A stretch of DNA of 64,000 bases from Bacteroidota bacterium. GTDB lineage: Bacteria > Bacteroidota > Bacteroidia > Chitinophagales > JADIYW01. The DNA lies in NCBI GenBank assembly GCA_020436225.1, contig JAGQYE010000016.1, positions 1-64,000 of the forward strand, in the 5' to 3' direction. The stretch's first letter is position 1. Every line of letters starts with the position of its first letter. Both the position numbers and the translations under genes were made by a program. Below the pieces are notes generated by a model, which was given only the letters and a program-made list of their open reading frames with translations, did not search any database and had not been told where the DNA came from. Positions 16,094 to 25,400 of this stretch are shown piece by piece.

Positions 16094-17515
16094 CTAATAA
16101 TACGTCAAACGTTGTACTTTTCCAAAGTATTTTGCTAATCGAATAACTTGGCGTGTGTAGCCGTATTCGTTATCATACCAAACATATAATACAATAGATT
16201 TTTTATTTGGCGAGATTAACGTTGCCGGTGAATCTAAAATAGAAGCATGTGAATTTCCAACGCAATCGGTTGACACTAATTCTTGTGAGGTAGAGAATTC
16301 AATTTGCTCTACCAAGTTTCCGAATGTAGATGCTTCTTTTATAATTTGGTTGACTTCTTCAATAGATTCAACAGCACGAGACAAGTTTAAATTTAAGATA
16401 GCTAATGAAACATCGGGTGTTGGTACACGAACGGCATTTCCTGTGAATTTTCCCGACATTTCCGGCATTACTTTCGTGATAGCACTTGCTGCGCCGGTTT
16501 CTGTAATAACCATATTCAGCGGAGCAGAACGACCTCTTCTATAACTTTTGTGATAATTGTCTAATAAGTTTTGGTCGTTGGTGTAAGAGTGTACGGTTTC
16601 AACATGCCCACTTTCAATGCCTAATTTATCAGAAATTACTTTTATAATAGGCGATATAGCATTTGTTGTACAAGATGCCGCTGTAAAAATTTTATGTTCG
16701 TCCGGATTGTAGCTTAAATGATTCACACCATAAACAATATTTGGCAAACTGCCTTTTCCGGGCGCAGTTAATAATACTTTTGCAATTCCTTTTGCTTTTA
16801 AATGTGTGCTCAATTTTTCTTCATCTCTAAAAATGCCGGAATTATCAATCAACAATGCATCTTTAATGCTATATTGAGTGTAATCAATTTCTGCAGGATT
16901 ATCTGCTGTAATTAAATGTATTTTATTTCCATTTGCGATTAGTGCTTTGTTCTCAAAATCTTCAGTAATAACACCGCGAAATTTTCCGTGTACAGAATCT
17001 TTGCGAAGCAAAGAAGAACGCTTTTTTATTTCTTCATCTGTATTTTTTCCTCGAGTAACAATTGCTTTTAACACTAATTGCTCGCCTTTTCCGTATTGTT
17101 GCAATAATTCACGAGCAGCTAAACGTCCAATTCTACCAAAACCAAACAATACAACATCAATTGGTTTTAGTTTTCTTTTTCCGGTTCCGTAGTCTTTTAA
17201 TTTTTCAGCAATAAAAGCATCAATATCATTTGCCTTTTCATTTAGATATTGAGAAGCTAAAGTAGCCAAATCAATTCTTGCATTTTCGATATCCAATTTA
17301 GAGATTGCAGTGGCTAAGTTGACCAACATCTCAATAGTAATTGGCAAGTTTAAATGCATTTTTGCATACTCTTTATTGTTGAGCACTTCTGTATAGCGCG
17401 CATCAGCAATATTTCTTCTTAATACGATTAATTCTACATTTTTGTCTAACCATAATGTGCCGGCAATATTAATTAACTCTAAGGCACTTTTTTCTTTGGA
17501 AGTCCAATTGCTCAT
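16094..17515 (-). CDS. gap: Glyceraldehyde-3-phosphate dehydrogenase, long form
   Basis: 473 residues, about 140 longer than classical GAPDH. The first ~117 residues are a helical extension; the Rossmann motif GFGRIGR starts at 125, and the catalytic cysteine is C282 in ASCTTNAISP. The glycolytic/gluconeogenic NAD(P)-binding core is complete. Long GAPDHs with this N-terminal domain occur in Bacteroidota and some proteobacteria. It sits in a minus-strand series rpoD - gap - ffh separated by spacers of ~80-105 nt. Whether it works in glycolysis or gluconeogenesis cannot be told. Confidence 0.93.
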   Translation of the reverse strand: MSNWTSKEKSALELINIAGTLWLDKNVELIVLRRNIADARYTEVLNNKEYAKMHLNLPITIEMLVNLATAISKLDIENARIDLATLASQYLNEKANDIDAFIAEKLKDYGTGKRKLKPIDVVLFGFGRIGRLAARELLQQYGKGEQLVLKAIVTRGKNTDEEIKKRSSLLRKDSVHGKFRGVITEDFENKALIANGNKIHLITADNPAEIDYTQYSIKDALLIDNSGIFRDEEKLSTHLKAKGIAKVLLTAPGKGSLPNIVYGVNHLSYNPDEHKIFTAASCTTNAISPIIKVISDKLGIESGHVETVHSYTNDQNLLDNYHKSYRRGRSAPLNMVITETGAASAITKVMPEMSGKFTGNAVRVPTPDVSLAILNLNLSRAVESIEEVNQIIKEASTFGNLVEQIEFSTSQELVSTDCVGNSHASILDSPATLISPNKKSIVLYVWYDNEYGYTRQVIRLAKYFGKVQRLTYY

Positions 17516-17620
17516 TTTGATTTTATTAGTTGTTAGTGATTAGTGATTAGTTAATAGTAAAATGTTTTTAATCTCTCATTTCTCATCTTACTACTTGATA
17601 CTTACTACTTTCTACAAAAA

Positions 17621-18490
17621 TTAGTTACCTAAATAGTTTTTCAAGAGTTTGCTTCTGGATGTTGCACGTAACTTGTTGATGGCTTTGTCTTTGATTTGAC
17701 GAACACGTTCGCGAGTTAATCCAAATTTTTCGCCGATATCTTCTAAAGACATTGGATGCTCTACGCCGATTCCGAAGTAATATTTAATAACGTCTTTTTG
17801 TCTGTCGGTTAACGTGGACAACGAGCGTTCGATTTCTTTTCTTAAAGATTCTAAATATTCTAATTGTATATCAGTACGAGGAGCCGACGTATTTTCCAAC
17901 ACATCTAATAATGAATTTTCTTCGCCTTCTTGGAAAGGTGCATCAACAGAAACGTGTCGAGCTGCAACACCTAAAGTTGTTTCTACTTCTTCGCGCGTAA
18001 TTTCTAAGATTTCTGCTAATTCATCTGCTGACGGTTCACGTTCAAATTCTTGTTCCAAGTTGGAAAATGCTTTGTTGATTTTATTTAACGAGCCAACTTT
18101 GTTTAATGGCAAACGAACAATACGAGATTGCTCGGCTAAGGCTTGTAAAATAGATTGACGAATCCACCAAACGGCATAAGAAATAAATTTGAAACCGCGT
18201 GTTTCGTCAAAACGTTGAGCGGCTTTTATCAAACCTAAATTTCCTTCGTTGATTAAGTCACTTAAAGTCAAACCTTGATTTTGATATTGCTTGGCTACAG
18301 AAACTACGAAACGCAAGTTGGCTTTCGTTAATCGCTCTAATGCACGTTGGTCTCCGGCACGAATGCGTTGCGCTAAGTCCACTTCTTCTTCCGGCGTAAG
18401 TAGGTCCACTTTTCCGATTTCTTGTAAGTATTTTTCTAAAGATTGGCTTTCGCGATTGGTGATGGATTTGGTGATTTTGAGCTGACGCAT
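17621..18490 (-). CDS. rpoD: Primary RNA polymerase sigma factor (Bacteroidota type)
   Basis: 289-residue sigma-70 family factor beginning [16 protein letters not shown]. It lacks region 1.1 and the long non-conserved insert of proteobacterial RpoD. Region 1.2 ([11 protein letters not shown]), region 2 ([20 protein letters not shown], then [15 protein letters not shown]), region 3, and the region-4 HTH ([19 protein letters not shown]) follow in order. A longer frame opens at 18526, but the predicted transcription start is near 18517, so the internal ATG at 18490 is the real start. This is the factor expected to read the TAnnTTTG promoters in the window. Confidence 0.96.
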   Translation of the reverse strand: MRQLKITKSITNRESQSLEKYLQEIGKVDLLTPEEEVDLAQRIRAGDQRALERLTKANLRFVVSVAKQYQNQGLTLSDLINEGNLGLIKAAQRFDETRGFKFISYAVWWIRQSILQALAEQSRIVRLPLNKVGSLNKINKAFSNLEQEFEREPSADELAEILEITREEVETTLGVAARHVSVDAPFQEGEENSLLDVLENTSAPRTDIQLEYLESLRKEIERSLSTLTDRQKDVIKYYFGIGVEHPMSLEDIGEKFGLTRERVRQIKDKAINKLRATSRSKLLKNYLGN

Positions 18491-18523
18491 AATTATACTG
18501 ACTTGTAAAGATTTAAAAGAGTG

Positions 18524-18554
18524 CAAAGGTAAATATTTTTCGCTTGAATGTCAA
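18524..18554 (-). promoter_or_regulatory. rpoD promoter TTGACA-N17-TACCTTTG
   Basis: On the minus strand TTGACA (18554-18549), a 17-nt spacer, and TACCTTTG (18531-18524). Both elements are near-ideal, which fits a highly expressed housekeeping gene. The 5' UTR would be about 27 nt. Confidence 0.75.
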
Positions 18555-18569
18555 TATTTTAATATTAGA

Positions 18570-18606
18570 TTAACATCAACCTTTAATAATTTAATCGCTA
18601 TTTTAG
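18570..18606 (+). promoter_or_regulatory. Possible promoter of the lptF/G operon
   Basis: TTAACA (18570-18575) and TATTTTAG (18599-18606; one mismatch to TAnnTTTG), spacer 23 nt, directed away from the rpoD promoter. Confidence 0.35.
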
Positions 18607-18622
18607 CAAAGTAATTCTTTTC

Positions 18623-20083
18623 ATGATAAAACGCGTAGATAGAGTAGTATTAGGTAGCTTCATTTTGCCCTTGATTATTACCTATATTTTGACATCTTTC
18701 ATTTTTGTCATGCAATTTTTATGGAAATACATTGATGACATTGTGGGCAAAGGCATTGAACTTTCTTTAATTGCAAAATTAGTGGCACTTTTTTCGTTAA
18801 CTATTGCACCTATGGCATTGCCTTTGGCTATTTTGCTCGCATCTACAATGGTAATCGGAACGTTAGGAGAAAATAACGAGTTGACAGCCTATAAATCCGG
18901 TGGTGTTTCATTGGTAAGAGTAATGGGCAGTTTAATCGTTTTTAGTATTTTTTTAGCCGGATTTGCTTTTTATTTTTCCAATAAAATTTTGCCGAAAGTG
19001 CATTTGAAATTCTATTCTTTGTTATTCGACATTAGAAAACAAAAACCGGCATTAGATATCACAGAAGGCGTTTTTTATCGTGGAATTTCGGGTTATGCCA
19101 TTAAAGTACAGAAAAAAGATAAAGACAATAAAACTTTGTATGGCATTATGGTGTACGACCATTCTGATGGGAGAGGAAATGATAATTTAGTATTAGCTAA
19201 GAAAGGAGATATTGCTTTGGGTAATTTTGGGAAATATTTAATTCTAACACTGTATGATGGCAGGCAATATTTGGACATTCAGAAAAGGTTGAACGACAAA
19301 GGTGAACAACAACAAGAACAAACCATTATGGAATTTAAAAAATGGCGCAAAATTTTTGATTTGAATGAATTTAAAATGACACGCACGGATGAATCCTTGT
19401 TTAAGTCGCATTATATAATGTATAGCGCGCATCAATTAATGCATGAAGCAGATTCGTTAGGAAAAAATATTGATAATATATATATTGATAATAAGAAAGT
19501 GAATGCTACATATTTTTCTGTATTAAAAAGTATAACAAAAGACACTATAATTCGCCCCAAAGCATTACCAACAGAATCGTTTGATATAAATAATGTTTTT
19601 AGTCGTCATATAACAGAACAATGTAGAATTAATGCACGAGGAAGTGTTCAAGGCATCATTAGTACTAATAATTCATTCTTGTCGGATTTAGACTATAAAG
19701 AGAGAAATTATGTGCAAGTTTATTGCGAATGGTACAAGAAATTCAGTTTATCTTTTGCTTGCTTAGTATTGTTATTTGTAGGCTGTTCCATGGGCGCCAT
19801 TGTACGAAAAGGTGGATTCGGTACACCAATTTTAATTGCAGTTTTGTATTTTGTACTCTTTCACGCCTTAAATGTAATTGGAGAAAAGTTAGCTAAAGGC
19901 TTAATCATTCCTCCATTTGCAGGTATGTGGCTTTCCTGTTTGGTGTTAATGCCTATAGCTTTATTTCTAACATATAAAGCAAACCGAGATTCTGTTATAT
20001 TTAGAAGTGAATGGTATGAGCAGTTATTTAAAAGATTTAGTTCGCTACTTGCACGTTATAAACAAAAAAGAGTAAACGATTGA
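18623..20083 (+). CDS. LptF/LptG family LPS-export permease (YjgP/YjgQ)
   Basis: 486-residue inner-membrane protein of the lipopolysaccharide ABC transporter, which with LptB and LptC extracts LPS from the inner membrane. It has the family's layout: N-terminal helices (residues ~12-32, 50-78, 95-120), a long periplasmic beta-jellyroll segment (~130-375), and C-terminal helices from about 377. The NELTAYKSGG motif near residue 89 is the coupling helix seen in LptF/G. Bacteroidota often carry separately placed lptF and lptG copies; which this is I cannot say. It overlaps the next gene by 4 nt. Confidence 0.88.
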   Translation: MIKRVDRVVLGSFILPLIITYILTSFIFVMQFLWKYIDDIVGKGIELSLIAKLVALFSLTIAPMALPLAILLASTMVIGTLGENNELTAYKSGGVSLVRVMGSLIVFSIFLAGFAFYFSNKILPKVHLKFYSLLFDIRKQKPALDITEGVFYRGISGYAIKVQKKDKDNKTLYGIMVYDHSDGRGNDNLVLAKKGDIALGNFGKYLILTLYDGRQYLDIQKRLNDKGEQQQEQTIMEFKKWRKIFDLNEFKMTRTDESLFKSHYIMYSAHQLMHEADSLGKNIDNIYIDNKKVNATYFSVLKSITKDTIIRPKALPTESFDINNVFSRHITEQCRINARGSVQGIISTNNSFLSDLDYKERNYVQVYCEWYKKFSLSFACLVLLFVGCSMGAIVRKGGFGTPILIAVLYFVLFHALNVIGEKLAKGLIIPPFAGMWLSCLVLMPIALFLTYKANRDSVIFRSEWYEQLFKRFSSLLARYKQKRVND

Positions 20084-21213
20084 TAGTATTAGTGTTTGTA
20101 TTTTGTGTTCTTTTACTGATGTATGCCTACATCTTGTATCCTTATTGGATTGCCAAAAGAGCAAAAGATAAAACGTTTAATTATTTATCATATTCTTTGA
20201 ACGATATATTGCCCGATGTTTGTATAGTTATTCCGGCACATAATGAAGAAAAAATTATTGCTGAGAAATTAAATAGTATTCTGACGTCAACTTATCTTAA
20301 AGAAAAAATACACATTCTTGTTGGTTTAGATGATTGTTCAGATGCTACAAAATTGATCATCGAAAATCAATTTAATTTTCCGAATATAAATATTGTTGAG
20401 TTTGCTGAACGGCAAGGAAAACCTATGGTTTTGAACCAATTGATACAACAACATACAACAACAAATGTTGATTTATTAATTATTACAGATGCCAATATCA
20501 TATTTGAGCAATCAACTATTTTTGAATTAGTAAAATATTTTAAAGATGAAAAAATTGGATTAGTAGATTCTGTGTTGATGGCAAAAATAAATCACAATAA
20601 AAGAGAAGAAATTTATTGGAAATATGAAACAGAATTAAAGATAAATGAGAGTTTGGTTTTCGGGAATATTTTAGGACCATCCGGCGCTTGCTATGCAATT
20701 CGTAAGAAATTATATATACCAATTCCAACAAATTTTGTTGTAGATGATTTCTTTATTGGTTTTAATATTCTTCAGCAAAAGAATAGAACGATTCTCAATT
20801 CCAATGCGATCTGCTTCGAAGATTTAATCACCAATTGGAAACAAGAATTTATGCGGAAAATCCGTATTTCAATGGGCAATTTCCAAAATTTATTTCACTT
20901 TAAAAAGTATGCATTTCAGTTGCATACTTCGGTTGGACTCATGTTCTTTTCACATAAAGTTATTCGTTGGCTGACACCGTTTTTTCTTTTGATAATTTAT
21001 TACATTCTGCTATTAGAATTTACATTGCCTATCTTAATCGTAACTTTATGTTTACCTATTATTGACTGCCTTTTGTTTATTTTTGGTGTTGAATTTAAAC
21101 CTTTACGGCACTTTCACTATTTTATAGTTATGAATATTGCCGTTTTTATCGGTTTTATTAAATTTTGTAAAGGAGTCAAATCAAATGTCTGGAAACCAAC
21201 TGCAAGAAAATAA
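20080..21213 (+). CDS. Family-2 glycosyltransferase with membrane anchor
   Basis: 377 residues. N-terminal hydrophobic helix (1-20), then a GT-A domain: [13 protein letters not shown] (48-60), the GLDDCSDAT nucleotide-binding strand (82-90), TDAN as DxD-like motif (136-139), and RKIRISMGN as the acceptor-side motif; two C-terminal hydrophobic segments. The start is TTG at 20080, overlapping the lptF/G stop (TTGATAG); the next ATG (20119) would cut away most of the first helix. Sugar donor and product are unknown; the neighbour suggests an envelope glycan. Confidence 0.8.
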   Translation: MIVLVFVFCVLLLMYAYILYPYWIAKRAKDKTFNYLSYSLNDILPDVCIVIPAHNEEKIIAEKLNSILTSTYLKEKIHILVGLDDCSDATKLIIENQFNFPNINIVEFAERQGKPMVLNQLIQQHTTTNVDLLIITDANIIFEQSTIFELVKYFKDEKIGLVDSVLMAKINHNKREEIYWKYETELKINESLVFGNILGPSGACYAIRKKLYIPIPTNFVVDDFFIGFNILQQKNRTILNSNAICFEDLITNWKQEFMRKIRISMGNFQNLFHFKKYAFQLHTSVGLMFFSHKVIRWLTPFFLLIIYYILLLEFTLPILIVTLCLPIIDCLLFIFGVEFKPLRHFHYFIVMNIAVFIGFIKFCKGVKSNVWKPTARK

Positions 21214-22417
21214 GCAAACATTAGACACCATTGAAAGTGCCATTGATGCTATAAAAAATGGAAAAATTGTAATCGTTGTGGATGATGAAGATCGTGAAAA
21301 TGAAGGCGATTTTATTACAGCTGCACGCAATGCAACTCCGGAAATCATCAATTTTATGGCAACGCATGGTCGCGGTTTAATTTGCGCACCATTAATTGAA
21401 GATAGATGCGTTGAACTGCAATTAGATTTGATGGTCAACAGCAACTCTTCTCATTATGAAACGCCATTTACGGTTTCTGTTGATTTAATTGGAAATGGTT
21501 GTACCACAGGCATTTCGGCGTCAGACAGAGCGAAAACTGTGTTAGCTTTAGTTGATAAAAATACTAAGCCGGATGATTTAGGAAAACCGGGTCATATTTT
21601 TCCACTTAAAGCCAAGAAAGAAGGCGTTTTGCGTAGAACCGGACACACTGAAGCTGCAATAGATTTGGCAAGACTTGCCGGATTTGAGCCTGCCGGATTA
21701 TTGGTTGAAATTCTGAAAGAAGATGGCGAATGTGCTCGTTTAACTGATTTGTTTCCAATCGCTAAAAAATTCAATATGCCAATTGTTTCTATTAAAGATT
21801 TAATAGAATATAGATTGCAACACGACAGAATGATTAAGCGCGAAGTAGAAGTGAAGATGCCAACAAAATATGGCGAATTCAAATTAGTTGCCTATAAACA
21901 AGTTGGTTCTAATGATGAACATTTTGCTTTAGTAAAAGGTGAGTGGCAAGAAAATGAACCGGTTTTAGTACGTGTTCATTCTTCTTGCATTACAGGTGAT
22001 ATTTTGGGCTCTTTGCGTTGCGATTGTGGTGACCAATTACATAATGCCATGAAAATGGTCGAAAAAGCAGGCAAAGGTGTTATCTTATATATGATGCAAG
22101 AAGGACGAGGCATTGGATTTATGAATAAGTTGAAAGCTTACAAGCTACAAGAAGAAGGTTTGGATACAGTTGATGCCAATTTAGCGTTAGGTTTTAAAGC
22201 CGACCAACGCGATTTCGGTATTGGTGCGCAAATACTGCGCGATTTGAATATTACAAAAATGAAGTTGATTACCAATAATCCTAAGAAAAGAGCAGCACTT
22301 AAAGGTTATGGTTTAGAGATTGTTGAAAATGTGCCGATTGAAATTGCACCAAATCAACATAATTCAAAATATTTAGCTACTAAGCGCGATAAAATGGGAC
22401 ACGAAATCGGTAAATAA
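21185..22417 (+). CDS. ribBA: Bifunctional 3,4-DHBP synthase / GTP cyclohydrolase II
   Basis: 410 residues; supplies both precursors of riboflavin. N-terminal RibB domain (1-~205) with [10 protein letters not shown] (33-42) and HGRG (61-64); C-terminal RibA domain (~210-410) with the zinc cysteines C268, C279 and C281 ([14 protein letters not shown]) and the MQEGRGIG loop. The frame is open upstream to 21137, but the ATG at 21185 follows an AAAGGAG ribosome site at 21169-21175 with a 9-nt gap, and gives the usual protein start. It overlaps the glycosyltransferase by 29 nt. Confidence 0.95.
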   Translation: MSGNQLQENKQTLDTIESAIDAIKNGKIVIVVDDEDRENEGDFITAARNATPEIINFMATHGRGLICAPLIEDRCVELQLDLMVNSNSSHYETPFTVSVDLIGNGCTTGISASDRAKTVLALVDKNTKPDDLGKPGHIFPLKAKKEGVLRRTGHTEAAIDLARLAGFEPAGLLVEILKEDGECARLTDLFPIAKKFNMPIVSIKDLIEYRLQHDRMIKREVEVKMPTKYGEFKLVAYKQVGSNDEHFALVKGEWQENEPVLVRVHSSCITGDILGSLRCDCGDQLHNAMKMVEKAGKGVILYMMQEGRGIGFMNKLKAYKLQEEGLDTVDANLALGFKADQRDFGIGAQILRDLNITKMKLITNNPKKRAALKGYGLEIVENVPIEIAPNQHNSKYLATKRDKMGHEIGK

Positions 22418-22483
22418 TGTAGCTGATTTTTGTTCTAGGAATAGGAGAAAAGATACTTAAATATTTTCTTTTTAGCAAACACT

Positions 22484-25400
22484 TTATTTCAGATTATTTT
22501 TGGTGGAATCACTTTCTGTTTCCGGAGCTTGTAAGCTATTGTCTGTTTTAGTATTGTCTTTGTTTTCCTTTTTCTTCTTTCTTTTCTCTCTTAATTGAAA
22601 TAAATCTTTGAAGCTATCGAAATCTTTTTGGAAAGAAATGGCGCCACCTGTTCGAATTCTATCTTGGTTGATGATGTCGTAGTTGGCTGTTCTGGCATAC
22701 GTTTTCAAACGAATTCTACCATCAGGTGTAACCAAATATTCCAACATAAAATCGCCAGCAATGTATGCGTTATTTGTCGATTGACCTGTAATATTTGTGC
22801 TGGAAGTGCTTCCAAAGTTTACATTACCACCAATAGATAAAATGATTCTGTTGCCTAATAATTCTTGTTTATAACTAAACCCAAAATTTCTGGAGTCTTT
22901 CGATTCTAAATCTGAGAGCAATAAATCTATGGAAGCTCCTTTGATAACGCTACTCAATCCACGCGTTAATAAACTGGATAATTGAGCCGATACCAATTGT
23001 GTAACTGAGTTGGAAGCTCCAGTGAATTTTTGATCACTTGAACTGCCTGTCGGATAGAAAGTATTAAATAACAACAAGAAAACTGCTTGATTATTTCGCT
23101 CATTTTCATTGTTATTTATTTCATCTAATTTTCTTTTTAAATCATCAGATTGTGCTGAAATACTGCCTGTTGTTGGTGTAATTTTAAAAGCAATTTCAGG
23201 TTTCTCTAGAGTTCCATCTATCAACAAATTTAAATCAATAGGAAAAGTTCTGTTGCGCATTGAGAACGTGCTGTCAAACAGATTTTTTACGGAAGCTGAT
23301 TTTACATTATATAAAGCTGTTATGTCTAATTCAGCTTTCATTGGATCGCCGACAAATGCAATGCTGCTGCCCGGTTTTATATTAAACGTTTTATTTAAAA
23401 CACCTTGAAAACTAAAGTCATATTTTCCTTCAGTAAGATTGTAATTTCCATTAAGAATTAAATCTCCTTTTTTGCTTAATACAAGGTTTAAGTTGTCGCT
23501 GTAACCTCTTCCAACAATTTTATCGTTAGTGTTAGGATCTAAGATGATGTTGACTTCAGCATCAGGTGTAGCTTCAATATTCATATTGATATTAATGCCA
23601 TTTATTTTTGATTTGTATTCTGTTTGTTTTTCAGTTTGATTAGGATTAACGAATCGAATAAAAGTATAACCTTTGTCGGCAGCTTTTTCTGTAACAGGTA
23701 AGTTGAAAACAGTATTTTTCATGGTTTCCATCCTTGTTATATCTATGTTTAAATTGCTAAAAGGACCATCAATATCTACTTCGCCTTTTGCAAATACATT
23801 TCCATAGAAGTCGTGATTTTCTTCATACGTTGTATGCATAAAATTATAACCACTTGGTGCGCTTAAATGTGCTTTATCTACTTTCCAATCTTTAAATCCG
23901 GTATGTAATAATTTTCCACTGAGTAGTGCTGTGTTTCCATAGTTATCATAAAGCGTAATATCGCCAAAATCAAAACCTCTGCTGTTGAGTTCAATTTCTT
24001 CATTGGCCATCTTAAAAGTGGTACCGAGATAGCGCAAAATCAATTCTGCTGTGTCAATGACTTGTACTTTCCCATTGAGTACCGGTTTTTTAATATTTCC
24101 GGAAACGTTGACTTGCCCTTTTACAAAAGCTCTTGGAACTAATAATTCTTTTTTCAATAGTGTTTCTAAAAAACTCAGATTCAACCGTTCGATTTGAGTG
24201 TTTATATCTAATTTTTCTTTTCCTTTAACTTGCATATCGTAAGTTCCATCAAAAGAAAGTTGATAGTTATCATCTTCAATGGTACCACCTGCTTCTACTA
24301 TTTTATTGCCTTTTCTTCCGTAAATGCCATCTAAGCCGATGTATTTTACTTTATAATCCAATACTTGAAGATTGTTGATTACTACATCAGCATTAGCTTG
24401 TAGTTTGGTCAACATATTTTGAATACTGAGCGTGCCCGAAAGTGTTCCTTGTTTAACGATGCCGGCGCTATCTATCAATTGATAAAGGTCGGATAACTCT
24501 AAATTTTCAATATTTATTTTTGCTTCAGAAAGAGAATTTCGTCCGTTTTGAATATTTATTTTTTGATTGCCTTGTACAACAGAAATGTTTTTAGCGATGA
24601 AAGTGCTGTCCACTATAGTTAATTCATTGCCTTGTTCTATTTGCCAAATTTTGTTGTTTAATTTTAATTTAGAATCGATGATTTTAGCGATGATGGAATC
24701 CTTGTTGAAATCAATAATTGAAAGAAGACGAACAGAATTTGAGGCTGAGTCATCGGAAATTTTCAAGTTGGTAAGTAATTGTTTTAAAGAACTGTTTAAG
24801 CTAAGGTTGATATCATTGATGCCTGTTTTTTTAATCTGTACTTTGTCGATATTGCCATTGATTAAAAGTTCATCGTTATTAGTATTTCCATCAATTGAAA
24901 TGCGATTAAAAGCGATGTCGCTATAATTTGCAGAATCCATTACTGCATTTAGGTTGAAAACGTTTTGCGTAGTATTTATTGATGTTTTTAAGTCTAAAGC
25001 ACTTAAATATTTTAATTGAGGAACAAAAACTTTAATTAAACCAAAGTCAGATTTTAAATTGACATGTGCATCTATTTGTTGCGCTTCGGTTAATTTTAAA
25101 TCTTTAGGTTTAGGTTTTATTAATTTTGAATAATTACTCAAGAAAACTTTTAGAGAAGGCACCAACGTTAATGGATTGAATTTTCCATTTAGATTAGCAT
25201 TAAATTGATCAGATGTTAGTGAATAATTTTTTGTAACACCATCATTCTCTAAATTGATATTGACATCCGAAAGTGCCAAAATATTTTTATTATTTTGAAA
25301 GATGATATTGCTGAATTTTCCAACGCCAAATAAATCATTTATATTTTTTCCAACGCCGTGAACTTCGCCATCTAATGAAATCATCAATGAATCTTTCGTG

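Noticed and set aside
22446-22469. Weak hairpin plus T-tract after ribBA
   Set aside because: Only a 6-bp A/T-rich stem with a 12-nt loop; too weak to list as a terminator.
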